Origin: Lysobacterales bacterium 15-68-25
GTDB lineage: Bacteria; Pseudomonadota; Gammaproteobacteria; Xanthomonadales; Rhodanobacteraceae
Reading direction: 5' to 3'
NCBI GenBank assembly: GCA_002279065.1
Contig: NCKB01000009.1
Span: forward strand, 62,001-126,000
DNA: 64,000 nt
The stretch's first letter is position 1; each line of letters starts with the position of its first letter. The position numbers and the translations under genes were made by a program. Under the pieces are notes generated by a model. That model did no database searches. It was given only the letters and a program-made list of their open reading frames with translations, and was not told the origin of the DNA. This document shows positions 17,559-26,936 of this stretch, piece after piece.

Positions 17559-17584
17559 CGCCCGGGTCGTGGAAGACCCGGGCG
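17559..17584 (-). terminator. Hairpin between ydbL and rlmD
   Basis: Bases 17559-17568 pair perfectly with 17575-17584 (10-bp GC-rich stem, six-base loop). On the minus strand TTTT follows after a five-base gap, directly before the rlmD ribosome site. It may be a leaky terminator for the ydbH-ydbL message or an mRNA end-stabiliser. Confidence 0.5.
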
Positions 17585-17619
17585 CGTCGATCGGGTGGAC
17601 AGTGGCGCCGACGGCGCGC

Positions 17620-18222
17620 TTACTTGCGCTTCCAGGCGCCCGAAGCGTCCTGATAATACCAGCCGGCCGGCGCCCGCTCGATCCAGCCCTTGGCGAAGGT
17701 CGCCTGGATCTGCGCCTGCCACTCCGGGTGGCCGTTGGCGTTGGCCACCTCGCGGTAGAGCGCGGCGCGGTCGCGGTTCTCCTCCGCCACGACGGCATTG
17801 ACCTGGGCACGCTGGCTCAGCGGCACCTTGGAGGCATCACGCACGGCGACCATGCCGTCGTGGGTAAAGCCCACCGCACCGCTGGCGAACAGCGCGCCCA
17901 GGGTGCTGTTGAAGCGGGCCTGCATGCGCTGGCGAATCGCGTCGGTGGTGGCGTTCTCGATGCGGATGTTCGGCACGTCGCCGGCATAGGCCGCCGGCAC
18001 CAGCAGGTCCAGCAGCATCGCCGACGGTCGCACGGCCGGCTTGGCCGGTGGCGGCGTGGAGGACGATGGGGCGGGCGCCGGAGCCGCCTTGTCGAGCACG
18101 GTTCCGATGAACTGGTCGGCCGCCTTCTGCGCGGCGGCCTCGGGGAAGTAGACGTTGATGGTGACGCACCCCACCAGGGCGACCATCACCGTGGCCAGCA
18201 GTCCAATAAGTATCTTCCGCAT
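17620..18222 (-). CDS. YdbL-like DUF1318 lipoprotein
   Basis: A 200-residue protein with a lipoprotein signal and lipidated Cys19 in the lipobox LVGC. The mature end CVTINVYFPEAAAQKAAD is typical of the DUF1318 family outside the enterics. A Pro/Ala-rich linker (about 45-65) leads to the DUF1318 domain (about 80-165), with IRQRMQARFN and a C-terminal WYYQDASGAWKRK tail. In E. coli, YdbL is a soluble periplasmic partner of YdbH, and a separate lipoprotein, YnbE, docks to YdbH. Here the ydbH-like gene is 27 bases upstream, and YdbL itself is the lipoprotein. Confidence 0.85.
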   Translation of the reverse strand: MRKILIGLLATVMVALVGCVTINVYFPEAAAQKAADQFIGTVLDKAAPAPAPSSSTPPPAKPAVRPSAMLLDLLVPAAYAGDVPNIRIENATTDAIRQRMQARFNSTLGALFASGAVGFTHDGMVAVRDASKVPLSQRAQVNAVVAEENRDRAALYREVANANGHPEWQAQIQATFAKGWIERAPAGWYYQDASGAWKRK

Positions 18223-18249
18223 GATCAGCTCCGTGGGTGGGGAAAGGGG

Positions 18250-20271
18250 TCAGCGCACTTGCGGGCCACCGCTCGCGACCGCCGCCTTGAGGCGGCGTAC
18301 CAGGGTGGGCCAGTCCACGTCGGACTCGTGGCCGATGACTTCGAGATGCGGCAGGCCGCTGCCCTCGACGATAGTGTAGCCGTCCGTCGTCGGCTCCAGA
18401 CCGCTCATGTGACAGAGCGAGCCCTGCAGCCGGCAGTTCAGCCCGATGCGCTTGTAGCCGAAGGTCTTGAACAGCCGCAGCACGGCACCCTGCAGGCCCG
18501 CAGCCACGCCCCCGCCGCCGACCGAGGTGAGGTTGTTCACCGCGCGCTGGCTGATGCGACCACCCTGCGCGGCGAGCAGCTGCGCATCGAAGGCCACTGG
18601 CTGCCAGTTAACCAGGCGAAGGCCGCTGACGTGGCCATCGAGCGGGCCGGTGATGCTGCCGAAGTCGAACACGCTGGTGATCGCACCCAGATCGAGCTGG
18701 CGCAGAGCGATATCACCGGCAAGCACCGGGTTGTCGCCGAACGGCTGCTGCAGCGACAGGCCGGTGACGTCGACGAAACCGCCGAAAACGTTGACCGACA
18801 GTCCACCGTCCAGCGCGATGCGGTCGCCGCTGACAGAAAGACCGGTGATCGCGCCACCCAGCGTGCCCGGGAAGGCTGGCCAGCCCATCGCCCGACTGAA
18901 GGCCGTCATGTCGACGCCAGTGACGGCGAGCGAAGCGTCCAGCCGCTGCCCCTTGGCCGCTGCGGGCGACCACGACAGCTGGCTCAGCCGCACTTGGCCG
19001 CCCAACAGCCCCATGCTCAGCGGCTGCTGCAGGGCGAGTACGCCGTCCTCGCTCTGCCACTTGGAGCGGGCGGGACCGTTGACCAGCTTGTAGATGCTGA
19101 GCGACTGCCAGCCCAGGTCGGTGGACTGGCGACTGTCGTTGCGGCTCCAGTCCAGTCCGCCCTTCAGACCCTGCACGGCAAACCGGCCGTCGCCATCGGC
19201 CAGATCGAGGCCGTCGGTGTCGAAATCGAACGCATGCAGGCCGTCCTGGCGCAGGTCCAGGGTCGCCTCCACATCTCCGCGGGCGGTCATGTCATGCAGC
19301 CCCATGGTCGCCAGCCACGCCTTGCCGTACCGCTCGTAGGCTGCCGGAAGACCCAGTTCGAGACGGGAGAGGTTGAGTGACCGTAGCTCCCCTTTCGCGT
19401 CGAACGCCATGGCACCGTTGAGCACCAGGGCATCGGGATCGCCCACGCGCAGCCGGTCGATGGCCAGCGCTCCCGAGTCGGCCTCGGCGTCCATGGACAG
19501 TTGCACCGCGTGGGTGGGCAGCTTGGCGTAGATCGGTCCGAGCAACAGCTCGCCACCGCGTAGGGTGCTCTCCAGATTGATCCGCGCCGGTCCCTGGGTG
19601 GTATCGAGCGAGAAGCGGCCGCTGCCACCAAGCCCCTGCGCCGCCAGCTTGCCGCTGGTCGAGTCCACGCCCAGCGCGGAGATGCTGAACTGGCCCGACG
19701 CCTGCAGTCCGGGATCACGCTGATCCAAAGCCATCAACGCATCGATCCGACCACCGGTGGCACGTCCCGACCAGACTGTGCCGAGCATCCCCTGCAACCA
19801 GCCGAACGGCAGCTTCTTCAGCTGGATCTGCGCATGGGTGGGCTGGTCCAGCGGCACCGCAACCGTCGCCTGTGCCACGCCTTGGCGCAGGTCGAGCAGC
19901 AGGGTGTTGGCCGCCACGTCGACCTGCAGGTCCACCGTCGCGTCGCTGAGCACGCCGCCAGGCGCGCTCTTTAGCTTCAGCGCGCCGGCGAGCAGCCAGC
20001 GATGCTCGGGATCACGCTGCAGCACGCCGTCGAGATGCAGAGGCACGCGGCGCCATCCCATCGCCGGCAGGTCGAGCCGGTCCGCATCGATGCGAACCTG
20101 CAGCCCGCCGCCCGGAGCCGGCGCGATCTCGCCATGCACCTGCTCGAGCGTCGCGCCGGGGAGCTGCAGGGTCCTGGCAGAAAACACCGCTCCGGCATGC
20201 GCCGGACCAGCCAGCATGCCGAGCAGCACCAGCAGCAGGACACTGGAAATGCGGCTTGATAGGGATTCCAT
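18250..20271 (-). CDS. YdbH-like AsmA-family envelope protein
   Basis: A 673-residue protein with a signal or anchor segment (about 8-26) and then a long series of short amphipathic beta-strands with regularly spaced Gly/Asp. That is the pattern of AsmA-like bridge proteins (YdbH, TamB, YhdP), which carry phospholipids between the inner and outer membranes. The C-terminal part, with NNLTSVGGGGVAAGLQGAVL and GYKRIGLNCRLQG, is the part most like YdbH. It is shorter than E. coli YdbH (about 880). The following ydbL gene supports the call. The ribosome site before ATG 20271 is weak. Confidence 0.78.
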   Translation of the reverse strand: MESLSSRISSVLLLVLLGMLAGPAHAGAVFSARTLQLPGATLEQVHGEIAPAPGGGLQVRIDADRLDLPAMGWRRVPLHLDGVLQRDPEHRWLLAGALKLKSAPGGVLSDATVDLQVDVAANTLLLDLRQGVAQATVAVPLDQPTHAQIQLKKLPFGWLQGMLGTVWSGRATGGRIDALMALDQRDPGLQASGQFSISALGVDSTSGKLAAQGLGGSGRFSLDTTQGPARINLESTLRGGELLLGPIYAKLPTHAVQLSMDAEADSGALAIDRLRVGDPDALVLNGAMAFDAKGELRSLNLSRLELGLPAAYERYGKAWLATMGLHDMTARGDVEATLDLRQDGLHAFDFDTDGLDLADGDGRFAVQGLKGGLDWSRNDSRQSTDLGWQSLSIYKLVNGPARSKWQSEDGVLALQQPLSMGLLGGQVRLSQLSWSPAAAKGQRLDASLAVTGVDMTAFSRAMGWPAFPGTLGGAITGLSVSGDRIALDGGLSVNVFGGFVDVTGLSLQQPFGDNPVLAGDIALRQLDLGAITSVFDFGSITGPLDGHVSGLRLVNWQPVAFDAQLLAAQGGRISQRAVNNLTSVGGGGVAAGLQGAVLRLFKTFGYKRIGLNCRLQGSLCHMSGLEPTTDGYTIVEGSGLPHLEVIGHESDVDWPTLVRRLKAAVASGGPQVR

Positions 20272-20316
20272 GTCCCGCCATTCTGCCAAACTCTGCTGAA
20301 CGACAAGGACCCGGTC

Positions 20317-21072
20317 ATGATGCACCCTGCCCACGCCGACGCAGCGACCCGCCAGGACGCGGCACCGCCGAGCGTCCTGGTCGCCGACGACGACGAGGCC
20401 AGTCGCCGCTTCCTGCACGACGCGCTGGAAGCGCTCGGTGCGCGAGTGACCAGATGCTGCGATGGCCCGCAGGCGCTGCAAGCTGCCGTATCCGAACCGT
20501 TCGACCTGATGCTGCTGGACTGCCGGATGCCGGGTTCCGGCGCCCGCGAAGTACTTGCCTCGCTGCGGGCCAACCGTGCCGCGGCCTCCCGGGATGCCGT
20601 AGCCGTCGCAACCACGGCCGAACTGGCACCCGCCCTGCGCGCCGAACTGCTGGCCCAGGGGTTCGGCGAGATCCTGATCAAGCCGTGCCGGATCGAAGAC
20701 CTCCGGCGGGTGATGGGGCTCGCGCCTGCCTATATGCGCCAACTGCCTGTTCTGGACGATGCCGCTGCACTGCTGGCCAGCGGCGACTCGGCCACCATGA
20801 TTGCGTTGCGACAGCTCCTGCAACAGGAGCTGCTCGCCCTGTGCAAGGAGCTCGATCATCTGAGCGGAGACACCGCCGGTCTGCGCGAGCGCCTGCATCG
20901 CCTGCGCTCGTCCTGCGGCTTTTGCGGCACCACGGCGCTGTCGGCGCACGTGGTATCGCTGCAGCAGTTGCTGGCCGGTCGCCCCTCGGCTGTCGAGCAG
21001 GCGATGACGCGGTTCCGGGGCGCCCTGATCGAGACCCTGCAGGCGCTGGACCAGCCGCGACCGACAGCCTGA
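20317..21072 (+). CDS. Response-regulator receiver fused to Hpt domain
   Basis: A 251-residue protein. Residues 18-132 are a receiver domain with the acidic cluster DDD (24-26), phospho-acceptor Asp68 in LLDCRMPG, Thr100 and Lys122 (LIKP). After a linker, residues about 145-245 look like a histidine phosphotransfer bundle with LHRLRSSCGFCG, where His194 is the expected phosphorylated residue. There is no DNA-binding or enzymatic output. It would shuttle phosphate in a phosphorelay, but no histidine kinase is adjacent. AAGGA seven bases upstream supports ATG 20317. Confidence 0.85.
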   Translation: MMHPAHADAATRQDAAPPSVLVADDDEASRRFLHDALEALGARVTRCCDGPQALQAAVSEPFDLMLLDCRMPGSGAREVLASLRANRAAASRDAVAVATTAELAPALRAELLAQGFGEILIKPCRIEDLRRVMGLAPAYMRQLPVLDDAAALLASGDSATMIALRQLLQQELLALCKELDHLSGDTAGLRERLHRLRSSCGFCGTTALSAHVVSLQQLLAGRPSAVEQAMTRFRGALIETLQALDQPRPTA

Positions 21073-21078
21073 CACCCG

Positions 21079-21789
21079 TCAGCGAGCAGCAACGCCCCCC
21101 GCAAGAACGTGCCAGGAGCGCAGCTCGCCTCCGCCAAGGTGAAACCGGATCACCTCCCGCATCATGCCGCGCAGCGCTTGCTGCCCGGCAGCATCCGGCG
21201 CCAGATCCCGTGCCAGCGCCAGCAGCCAGGCGCCTCGCAGCGCCCCATTGGCAGATGTCGAGCAACGTTCCGGGCCATGCTCGACGCGATATCGGTAAAA
21301 AGCATCCGGCTCAAGCGCCTGCCCGGTGCCCGCCTCGCAATCGAGCACCAGTGCATAACCGAGAGCCGCCAGCAGATCGCGCTCGAACCGGCGCAGGCTC
21401 CACGCGGGTGGTTCGCCAATGGCCAGGCGGGAGAGCGCAAGCGCATACGCGTCGAACACACCGGCATGGGGATCCTGGCGACCGGTCAGACGCACCAGCA
21501 GTTCGTTGAGGTAGAGACCGGACATCCCGACATCACCGGTCAGGCGCCGCGGCGGCCCGGCCGGTTCGGCCGAACGCAGCGTGGCCAGCTCGCCACGCAG
21601 CAGCAGGTCCAACGCCAGCGGCTGGAACGGTTCCAGCATTGCCCGCAACGCGCGACCACGCTCGCTGCGAACGCCGCGCGCGATCACGCCGAGCCGGCCG
21701 TGATCGCGGGTCAGGCATTCGAGCAGCAGCGAGGTCTCCCGGTAAGGCCGGGCGTGCAGCACGAAGGCCGGCTGCTGGTCGATCCGCAC
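21079..21789 (-). CDS. recO: DNA repair protein RecO
   Basis: A 236-residue protein with the RecO N-terminal OB fold (FVLHARPYRETSLLLECLTRDHGRLGVIARGVR, seen in two blocks at residues 9-41) and the helical C-terminal domain. RecO loads RecA on SSB-coated DNA with RecR. The likely start is GTG 21789, eight bases after the era stop; its ribosome site is weak, and translational coupling to era is likely. The zinc-finger cysteines of some RecO proteins are absent, as in many Proteobacteria. Last gene of the rpoE-to-recO block. Confidence 0.93.
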   Translation of the reverse strand: MRIDQQPAFVLHARPYRETSLLLECLTRDHGRLGVIARGVRSERGRALRAMLEPFQPLALDLLLRGELATLRSAEPAGPPRRLTGDVGMSGLYLNELLVRLTGRQDPHAGVFDAYALALSRLAIGEPPAWSLRRFERDLLAALGYALVLDCEAGTGQALEPDAFYRYRVEHGPERCSTSANGALRGAWLLALARDLAPDAAGQQALRGMMREVIRFHLGGGELRSWHVLAGGVAAR

Positions 21790-21796
21790 GACCGGC

Positions 21797-22744
21797 TCAG
21801 TCGGTATAGCCGAAGCGCTTGAGCATGCCCTCGTCGTCCACCCAGCCCTCACGGACCTTCACCCAGAGCTTCAGGAACACCTTGCGCTCGAACATCTTTT
21901 CCATGTGGCGCCGTGCGGCACTGCCGATGGCCTTGAGCTGGGCTCCGCCCTGCCCGATCACGATGGCCTTCTGCCCCTCGCGCTCGACCCAGATCACTGC
22001 GTGGATCTCCGCCACGCCGTCGGGCCGGTCGGCGAACTGCTCGATCTCCACCGTGGTGGCGTAGGGCAGTTCCTGGTCCAGCCTCAGCATCAGCTGTTCG
22101 CGCACCATCTCGGCAGCGAGGAAGCGTTCGCTGCGATCGGTGACCTCGTCCTCGCCGTACACCGGCGGCTGCACCGGCAGGCGCGCGAGCAGCGCGCGCT
22201 CGAGTTCGGCCAGGCCCTTGCGCTTGAGCGCACTGACGTAGTGGATCTCGTCGAATGCGTGCGTGTCGGCCAGCTTGGCCACGAACGGCAACAGCACGCC
22301 CTTGTCCTTGCTCAGGTCGACCTTGTTGATCACCAGCAGGCGCGGTACCGCCTGCTCGACCAGCGCTGCGTAGACCGCTTCGTCCTCGTCGGTCCAGCGC
22401 CCGGCTTCGATCACCTGCACCGCCACGTCGACGTCGCTGATCGCCGAACGCGCGGCCCGGTTGAGGCTGCGGTTCATCGCGCGCTTGGCGCCGCGGTGCA
22501 GACCGGGCGTGTCGACATACAGGATCTGCCCCGCTTCGGTCGTGTTGATGCCAAGGATGCGGTGGCGCGTGGTTTGCGGGCGCGGACTGACGATGGACAG
22601 GCGGAACCCGATCAGCGCATTGAGCAGGGTGGATTTGCCCACGTTGGGGCGCCCGGCGAGGGCTACCAGGCCGCAGCGGTAGTCCTCGTGCGGCAACTCG
22701 CGCGGAGCCTGGTCGAAGTCGGGCAGGTCGATGGGGGTGTTCAT
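21797..22744 (-). CDS. era: GTPase Era
   Basis: A 315-residue GTPase for 30S ribosome assembly and 16S rRNA 3'-end maturation. G1 [10 protein letters not shown]2 region [12 protein letters not shown]3 DTPG and G4 NKVD are intact. The C-terminal KH domain contains the typical [16 protein letters not shown] loop. Members usually begin closer to the G domain; here an N-terminal extension of about 20 residues precedes it. It follows rnc with a 66-base gap and precedes recO. Confidence 0.95.
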   Translation of the reverse strand: MNTPIDLPDFDQAPRELPHEDYRCGLVALAGRPNVGKSTLLNALIGFRLSIVSPRPQTTRHRILGINTTEAGQILYVDTPGLHRGAKRAMNRSLNRAARSAISDVDVAVQVIEAGRWTDEDEAVYAALVEQAVPRLLVINKVDLSKDKGVLLPFVAKLADTHAFDEIHYVSALKRKGLAELERALLARLPVQPPVYGEDEVTDRSERFLAAEMVREQLMLRLDQELPYATTVEIEQFADRPDGVAEIHAVIWVEREGQKAIVIGQGGAQLKAIGSAARRHMEKMFERKVFLKLWVKVREGWVDDEGMLKRFGYTD

Positions 22745-22810
22745 GGTCTTCGTTCTTTCGGGGGTATGGCGCCAGCATCGCGCCACTAAGGCGTCGGCGC
22801 CAGCAGCCGG

Positions 22811-23467
22811 TCAGTCTTTCGACACTTCCAGCAGTCGGGACAGCACCGTTTCGGCGGCCTCCTGCTCGGCGGATCGACGGCTCGATCCGGTGGCTTCCGC
22901 TTCCACCGCCATGGGCTCGCTCACCACGCAGCGCACATCGAACTGCTTGGCATGGTCATCGCCGTGGCTGGCGATCAGCTCGTAGCGGGGCAATGGCAAG
23001 CCCTGGGCCTGCAAATGCTCCTGCAGACGGGTCTTGGCATCCTTGGAAGAGCGCGGGAGCGACGCGACGCGTTCGGAAAACAGCTGGCGCACGGCTTCCC
23101 GGCAAGCATTGAACCCGCCGTCGAGATAGACCGCCGCGATCATCGCTTCGAAAGCGTCTGCCAGGATCGACTCGCGGCGGAAGCCACCGCTCTTCAATTC
23201 GCCGGGGCCGAGCCTGAGCCGATCGCCCAGCTCCAGCTCACGGGCGATCGTCGCCAACGCCTGGCCGTTCACCAGCTGGGCGCGCAGACGCGAGAGCTCG
23301 CCCTCGCTGGCGTTGGGGTGTGCCTCGTACAGCATCTCGGCGACGATCGCCCCGAGCAAGGCATCGCCGAGGAACTCCATCCTCTCGTTGTTCGGCCGGC
23401 CGACACTGCGGTGGGTCAGCGCCAGGTCGGCCAGCGACGGATCGCGGAAAGGGTAACCGAGCGCCAA
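22811..23467 (-). CDS. rnc: Ribonuclease III
   Basis: A 218-residue RNase III. The catalytic signature NERMEFLGDALL is at residues 27-38, a second acidic site lies in LADAFEAMIAAVYLDGG, and a C-terminal dsRNA-binding domain spans about 148-216. It processes rRNA precursors and structured mRNAs. The only plausible start is TTG 23467, because an in-frame TGA (the stop of the previous gene) lies one codon further upstream. Initiation probably depends on ribosomes finishing DUF4845. The N-terminus is about ten residues shorter than E. coli Rnc. Confidence 0.93.
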   Translation of the reverse strand: MALGYPFRDPSLADLALTHRSVGRPNNERMEFLGDALLGAIVAEMLYEAHPNASEGELSRLRAQLVNGQALATIARELELGDRLRLGPGELKSGGFRRESILADAFEAMIAAVYLDGGFNACREAVRQLFSERVASLPRSSKDAKTRLQEHLQAQGLPLPRYELIASHGDDHAKQFDVRCVVSEPMAVEAEATGSSRRSAEQEAAETVLSRLLEVSKD

Positions 23468-23470
23468 GAA

Positions 23471-23851
23471 TCACTCGCCCACGGCGCCGGAGAGCGGCAC
23501 GCTGTTGTCGAAATGCAGCAGGAAGTCGATGTTGGCGATGAACGGTACCTGCTTGTCGTAGCTTACGGTCAGCGTGTAGGCGCCATTGTTGCGCGAGACG
23601 GTGATGTCACTGGGTTTGACAGTGGCATCGTCGACATACTGGAAACCCATCTTGAACATCAGGTCGCGGCGGATCGCATCGACCGAACGGTCACCGCCAC
23701 CCGAGGTGGCGATCTGGTTCATCGCCTTCTTCACGCCCATGAACTCGACGTAGGATGGCACCAGCTTCATCGCCATGAAGCCGAAGAAAGCCACGATGAC
23801 CAGGATGAACAGGAATCCGATCAACGTCACGCCCGACTGTTTTGATTTCAT
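23471..23851 (-). CDS. DUF4845 protein with prepilin-like N-terminus
   Basis: A 126-residue protein. Residues 1-7 (MKSKQSG) are followed by the hydrophobic helix VTLIGFLFILVIVAFFGFM, and then a small periplasmic DUF4845 domain. The Lys-rich leader, Gly and VTLIG imitate a type IV prepilin cleavage site, but the Glu expected at mature position 5 is Gly. The family is usually found between lepB and rnc in Gammaproteobacteria, and its function is unknown. Its stop overlaps the untranslated codon before rnc, so rnc translation is coupled to it. Confidence 0.88.
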   Translation of the reverse strand: MKSKQSGVTLIGFLFILVIVAFFGFMAMKLVPSYVEFMGVKKAMNQIATSGGGDRSVDAIRRDLMFKMGFQYVDDATVKPSDITVSRNNGAYTLTVSYDKQVPFIANIDFLLHFDNSVPLSGAVGE

Positions 23852-23988
23852 AGTCCCCTCGCTCCGCCGCAAAGCGGCTCCCCCTCGGTGATGTAGGTCC
23901 AATCCAGCCGCCGAACCGGTTCGCGCCCGACCGCGCCGCAGATTCTGCACGCAGGCGCGGCGATCGTCACGCGCAACCCGTCCCGAAT

Positions 23989-24936
23989 TCAGTGGATCAG
24001 CGTGCCGATGCGCTTCCAGTCGACGAAGCCGGTATGCAGCCCACGCCAGCTGAACCAGATCAGGAAGGCTTTGCCAGCCAGGTTCTTCTCCGGCAGGCAA
24101 CCCCACCAGCGGCTATCCAGGCTGTTTTCGCGGTCGTCGCCCATTACCAGATAGCAGCCCTGCGGCACCTTGGAGGGCACCAGCTCGTTGGGAATAGTGT
24201 TGGTGGACATGCGCGCCGGCATGCGTGCGACGAGATGGTTGACGGTCTTGCCGTCCGGGCCCGGCAGGTGCTCGGTCCAGATCGAGGCGCCGTAGTACAG
24301 CAACTCGGCGTCTTCCGCGCGCTGCGGATTGCCCACGTACGGGCCAAGCTCGTCCGACTTCACCGGCTTGCCGTTGATCACGATCTGGCTGTCGCGCACC
24401 TCGATGGTGTCTCCGGGCAGGCCAATCACGCGCTTGATCCAGTTCTGGCTCTGCACCGGCAGCGCATCGGCCGGGCAACGGTCGTCTGCGCCCAATCGCG
24501 GCGGGCCGTTCTCGTCGCCACCGACACGGATCAGCTTGCCGGAGGCATCACGGCACAGGTAACCGGGGAAGCGGAACACCACCACGTCGCCCCGCTTGGG
24601 TTCGCCGACGTCGAGGAACTTGGTGTTGAACGCGGGCAGACGCAAGCCGTAGGCAAACTTGTTGACCAGGATGAAATCGCCCACGTCCAGCGTGGGCATC
24701 ATCGAGCCGGACGGGATGCGGAACGGCTCGGCCACGAAGGAGCGCAGCAGCAACACCACGAACACCACCGGGAACAGCGAACGAGCCCAGTCCACGGGCA
24801 CGGGGTCGCGGTATTCAACGCCGGCCGCTTCCAACCTGGCTTTGCGGCGGCGGTAAAGCAGCGCCCGATCCAGCCCCCACACCACGCCGAACAGCACGGT
24901 CAGGCCGAGCAGGATGGCGGAAAAATCGAAATCCAT
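23989..24936 (-). CDS. lepB: Signal peptidase I
   Basis: A 315-residue membrane enzyme that removes Sec and Tat signal peptides on the periplasmic face. Two N-terminal membrane helices (about 7-24 and 54-70) precede catalytic Ser78 in PSGSMMPTL and Lys168 in NWIKRVIGLPGD. The C-terminal box GDDRENSLDSRWWG is also present. It is encoded between lepA and DUF4845, as in many Gammaproteobacteria. The 137-base gap to the next gene holds no other feature that I can see. Confidence 0.95.
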   Translation of the reverse strand: MDFDFSAILLGLTVLFGVVWGLDRALLYRRRKARLEAAGVEYRDPVPVDWARSLFPVVFVVLLLRSFVAEPFRIPSGSMMPTLDVGDFILVNKFAYGLRLPAFNTKFLDVGEPKRGDVVVFRFPGYLCRDASGKLIRVGGDENGPPRLGADDRCPADALPVQSQNWIKRVIGLPGDTIEVRDSQIVINGKPVKSDELGPYVGNPQRAEDAELLYYGASIWTEHLPGPDGKTVNHLVARMPARMSTNTIPNELVPSKVPQGCYLVMGDDRENSLDSRWWGCLPEKNLAGKAFLIWFSWRGLHTGFVDWKRIGTLIH

Positions 24937-25006
24937 GTATTGCTCCGTCAGCGGGAAACGCCCTGCCTGGCCTGGCGATCAGGCCGGCAGGCGACCATAC
25001 GGTTAC

Positions 25007-26797
25007 TTACTTGTCCACCTTCAGCACCGCCAGGAAGGCCTCCTGCGGGATCTCCACCCGGCCGACCTGTTTCATGCGCTTCTTGCCTTCCTTCTGCTTC
25101 TCGAGAAGCTTTTTCTTGCGACTGACGTCGCCGCCATAGCACTTGGCCAGCACGTTCTTGCGCAGTGCCTTGACGGTGGAGCGCGCGATGATCTGCGCCC
25201 CGATCGCCGCCTGGATGGCCACGTCGAACTGCTGCCTCGGAATCAGGTCCTTCATGCGCTCGACCAGCTCGCGACCGCGGCGCTCGGCGTGGACGCGATG
25301 CACGATCAGGCTGAGCGCGTCCACGCGATCGCCGTTGATCAGCACGTCAGTGCGCACGAACGGGCCGGCCTCGAAGCGGTCGAAGTGGTAGTCCATCGAG
25401 GCATAGCCGCGCGACACCGACTTCAGGCGGTCGAAGAAATCCAGCACCACCTCGGCCAACGGGATCTCGTAGGTGATCTGCACCTGGGTAGCCAGGTACT
25501 GGATCGAGCGCTGTACGCCACGCTTCTCTTCGCACAGCGTGATGATGTTGCCGATGTAGTCCTGTGGCGTGAGGATGCTGGCTACCACGATCGGCTCGCG
25601 GATCTCGTCGATCTGCGGCACGGGCGGCAGCTTCGCCGGATTGTCCAGCGAGATCACCGTGCCATCGGTCTTGACGACCTCGTAGACCACGGTCGGTGCC
25701 GTGGTAATCAGATCAAGGTCGTACTCGCGCTCCAGGCGCTCCTGCACGATCTCCATGTGCAGCATGCCAAGGAAGCCGCAGCGGAATCCGAAGCCCATCG
25801 CCTCGGAAGACTCCGGCTCGAAGAACAGCGCGGCGTCGTTCAGGCGCAGCTTGTCCAGCGCCTCGCGCAAGGCCGGGTAATCGTCGGCAGAGACCGGGAA
25901 CAGGCCGGCGAACACGCGCGGTTGCATGGTCTGGAAGCCGGGCAGCGGCTTCTCGGCCGGCTTGCCGGCCAGGGTCAGCGTGTCGCCGACCGGCGCACCG
26001 TGCACGTCCTTGATCGACGCGGTGATCCAGCCCACCTCGCCTGCCCCGAGCCTCGTCAGCTTCTTGCGCTTGGGCGTGAACACGCCCACCTCGGTCACCT
26101 CGTGGGTGCGCCCCGTGGACATCACCAGCAACTTGTCGCCTGGCTTGATCTCGCCCTGCATCACCCGCACCAGCGACACCACGCCGAGGTAATTGTCGAA
26201 CCACGAATCGATGATCAGCGCCTGCAGCTTGTCGGTGTCGCGCGGCTTGGGAGGTGGAATGCGATGGATGATCGCCTCGAGCACCTCGATCACGTTCTGG
26301 CCGGTCTTGGCACTGACCGGGATCGCGTCCGACGCATCCAGCCCGATCACGGCCTCGATCTCGCCCTTGGCCTTCTCGATGTCGGCGGTCGGCAGATCGA
26401 TCTTGTTGAGAACCGGAATGACCTCCAGCCCCTGCTCGATCGCGGTGTAGCAGTTGGCCACCGACTGCGCCTCCACACCCTGGGCCGCATCCACCACCAG
26501 CAGCGCGCCCTCGCAGGCGGACAGCGAGCGGCTGACTTCGTAACTGAAGTCCACGTGGCCCGGGGTATCGATGAAGTTCAACTGGTAGGTCTTGCCGTCG
26601 CGCGCCGTGTAGGGCAACGAGACCGACTGCGCCTTGATGGTGATGCCGCGCTCGCGCTCGATGGGGTTGTTGTCGAGCACCTGCGCTTCCATCTCGCGCT
26701 CGGTAAGGCCGCCACAGAGCTGGATGATGCGGTCGGCAAGCGTGGACTTGCCGTGGTCGATGTGCGCGATGATGGAGAAATTGCGGATCAGTTCCAT
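25007..26797 (-). CDS. lepA: Elongation factor 4 (LepA)
   Basis: A 596-residue translational GTPase, close to the family norm (about 600). G1 AHIDHGKST is at residues 11-19. G3 DTPGHVDF and G4 NKIDLP follow, then EF-G-like domains and the LepA-specific C-terminal domain ending [18 protein letters not shown]. It helps ribosome biogenesis and back-translocation of stalled ribosomes. It is encoded upstream of lepB with a 70-base gap. Confidence 0.96.
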   Translation of the reverse strand: MELIRNFSIIAHIDHGKSTLADRIIQLCGGLTEREMEAQVLDNNPIERERGITIKAQSVSLPYTARDGKTYQLNFIDTPGHVDFSYEVSRSLSACEGALLVVDAAQGVEAQSVANCYTAIEQGLEVIPVLNKIDLPTADIEKAKGEIEAVIGLDASDAIPVSAKTGQNVIEVLEAIIHRIPPPKPRDTDKLQALIIDSWFDNYLGVVSLVRVMQGEIKPGDKLLVMSTGRTHEVTEVGVFTPKRKKLTRLGAGEVGWITASIKDVHGAPVGDTLTLAGKPAEKPLPGFQTMQPRVFAGLFPVSADDYPALREALDKLRLNDAALFFEPESSEAMGFGFRCGFLGMLHMEIVQERLEREYDLDLITTAPTVVYEVVKTDGTVISLDNPAKLPPVPQIDEIREPIVVASILTPQDYIGNIITLCEEKRGVQRSIQYLATQVQITYEIPLAEVVLDFFDRLKSVSRGYASMDYHFDRFEAGPFVRTDVLINGDRVDALSLIVHRVHAERRGRELVERMKDLIPRQQFDVAIQAAIGAQIIARSTVKALRKNVLAKCYGGDVSRKKKLLEKQKEGKKRMKQVGRVEIPQEAFLAVLKVDK

Positions 26798-26936
26798 GGG
26801 CTACGCTGTCAACTTGCACCGCCACGGGGAGGCCACGACGGCGTCCCACCGGGGTGGCGGCACGAACTTCGCATTATCGCATGGAACACCCCTCGCCACC
26901 GCCCCGGAGCCTGTCGAGCCCCGGGGCGGCCGCGAC

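Noticed and set aside
16261-19380. Very long open frame on the plus strand opposite rlmD, ydbL and ydbH
   Set aside because: It spans three clear genes on the other strand and its translation is low-complexity (His/Gln/Arg/Val-rich) without family motifs, a known artefact of high-GC DNA.
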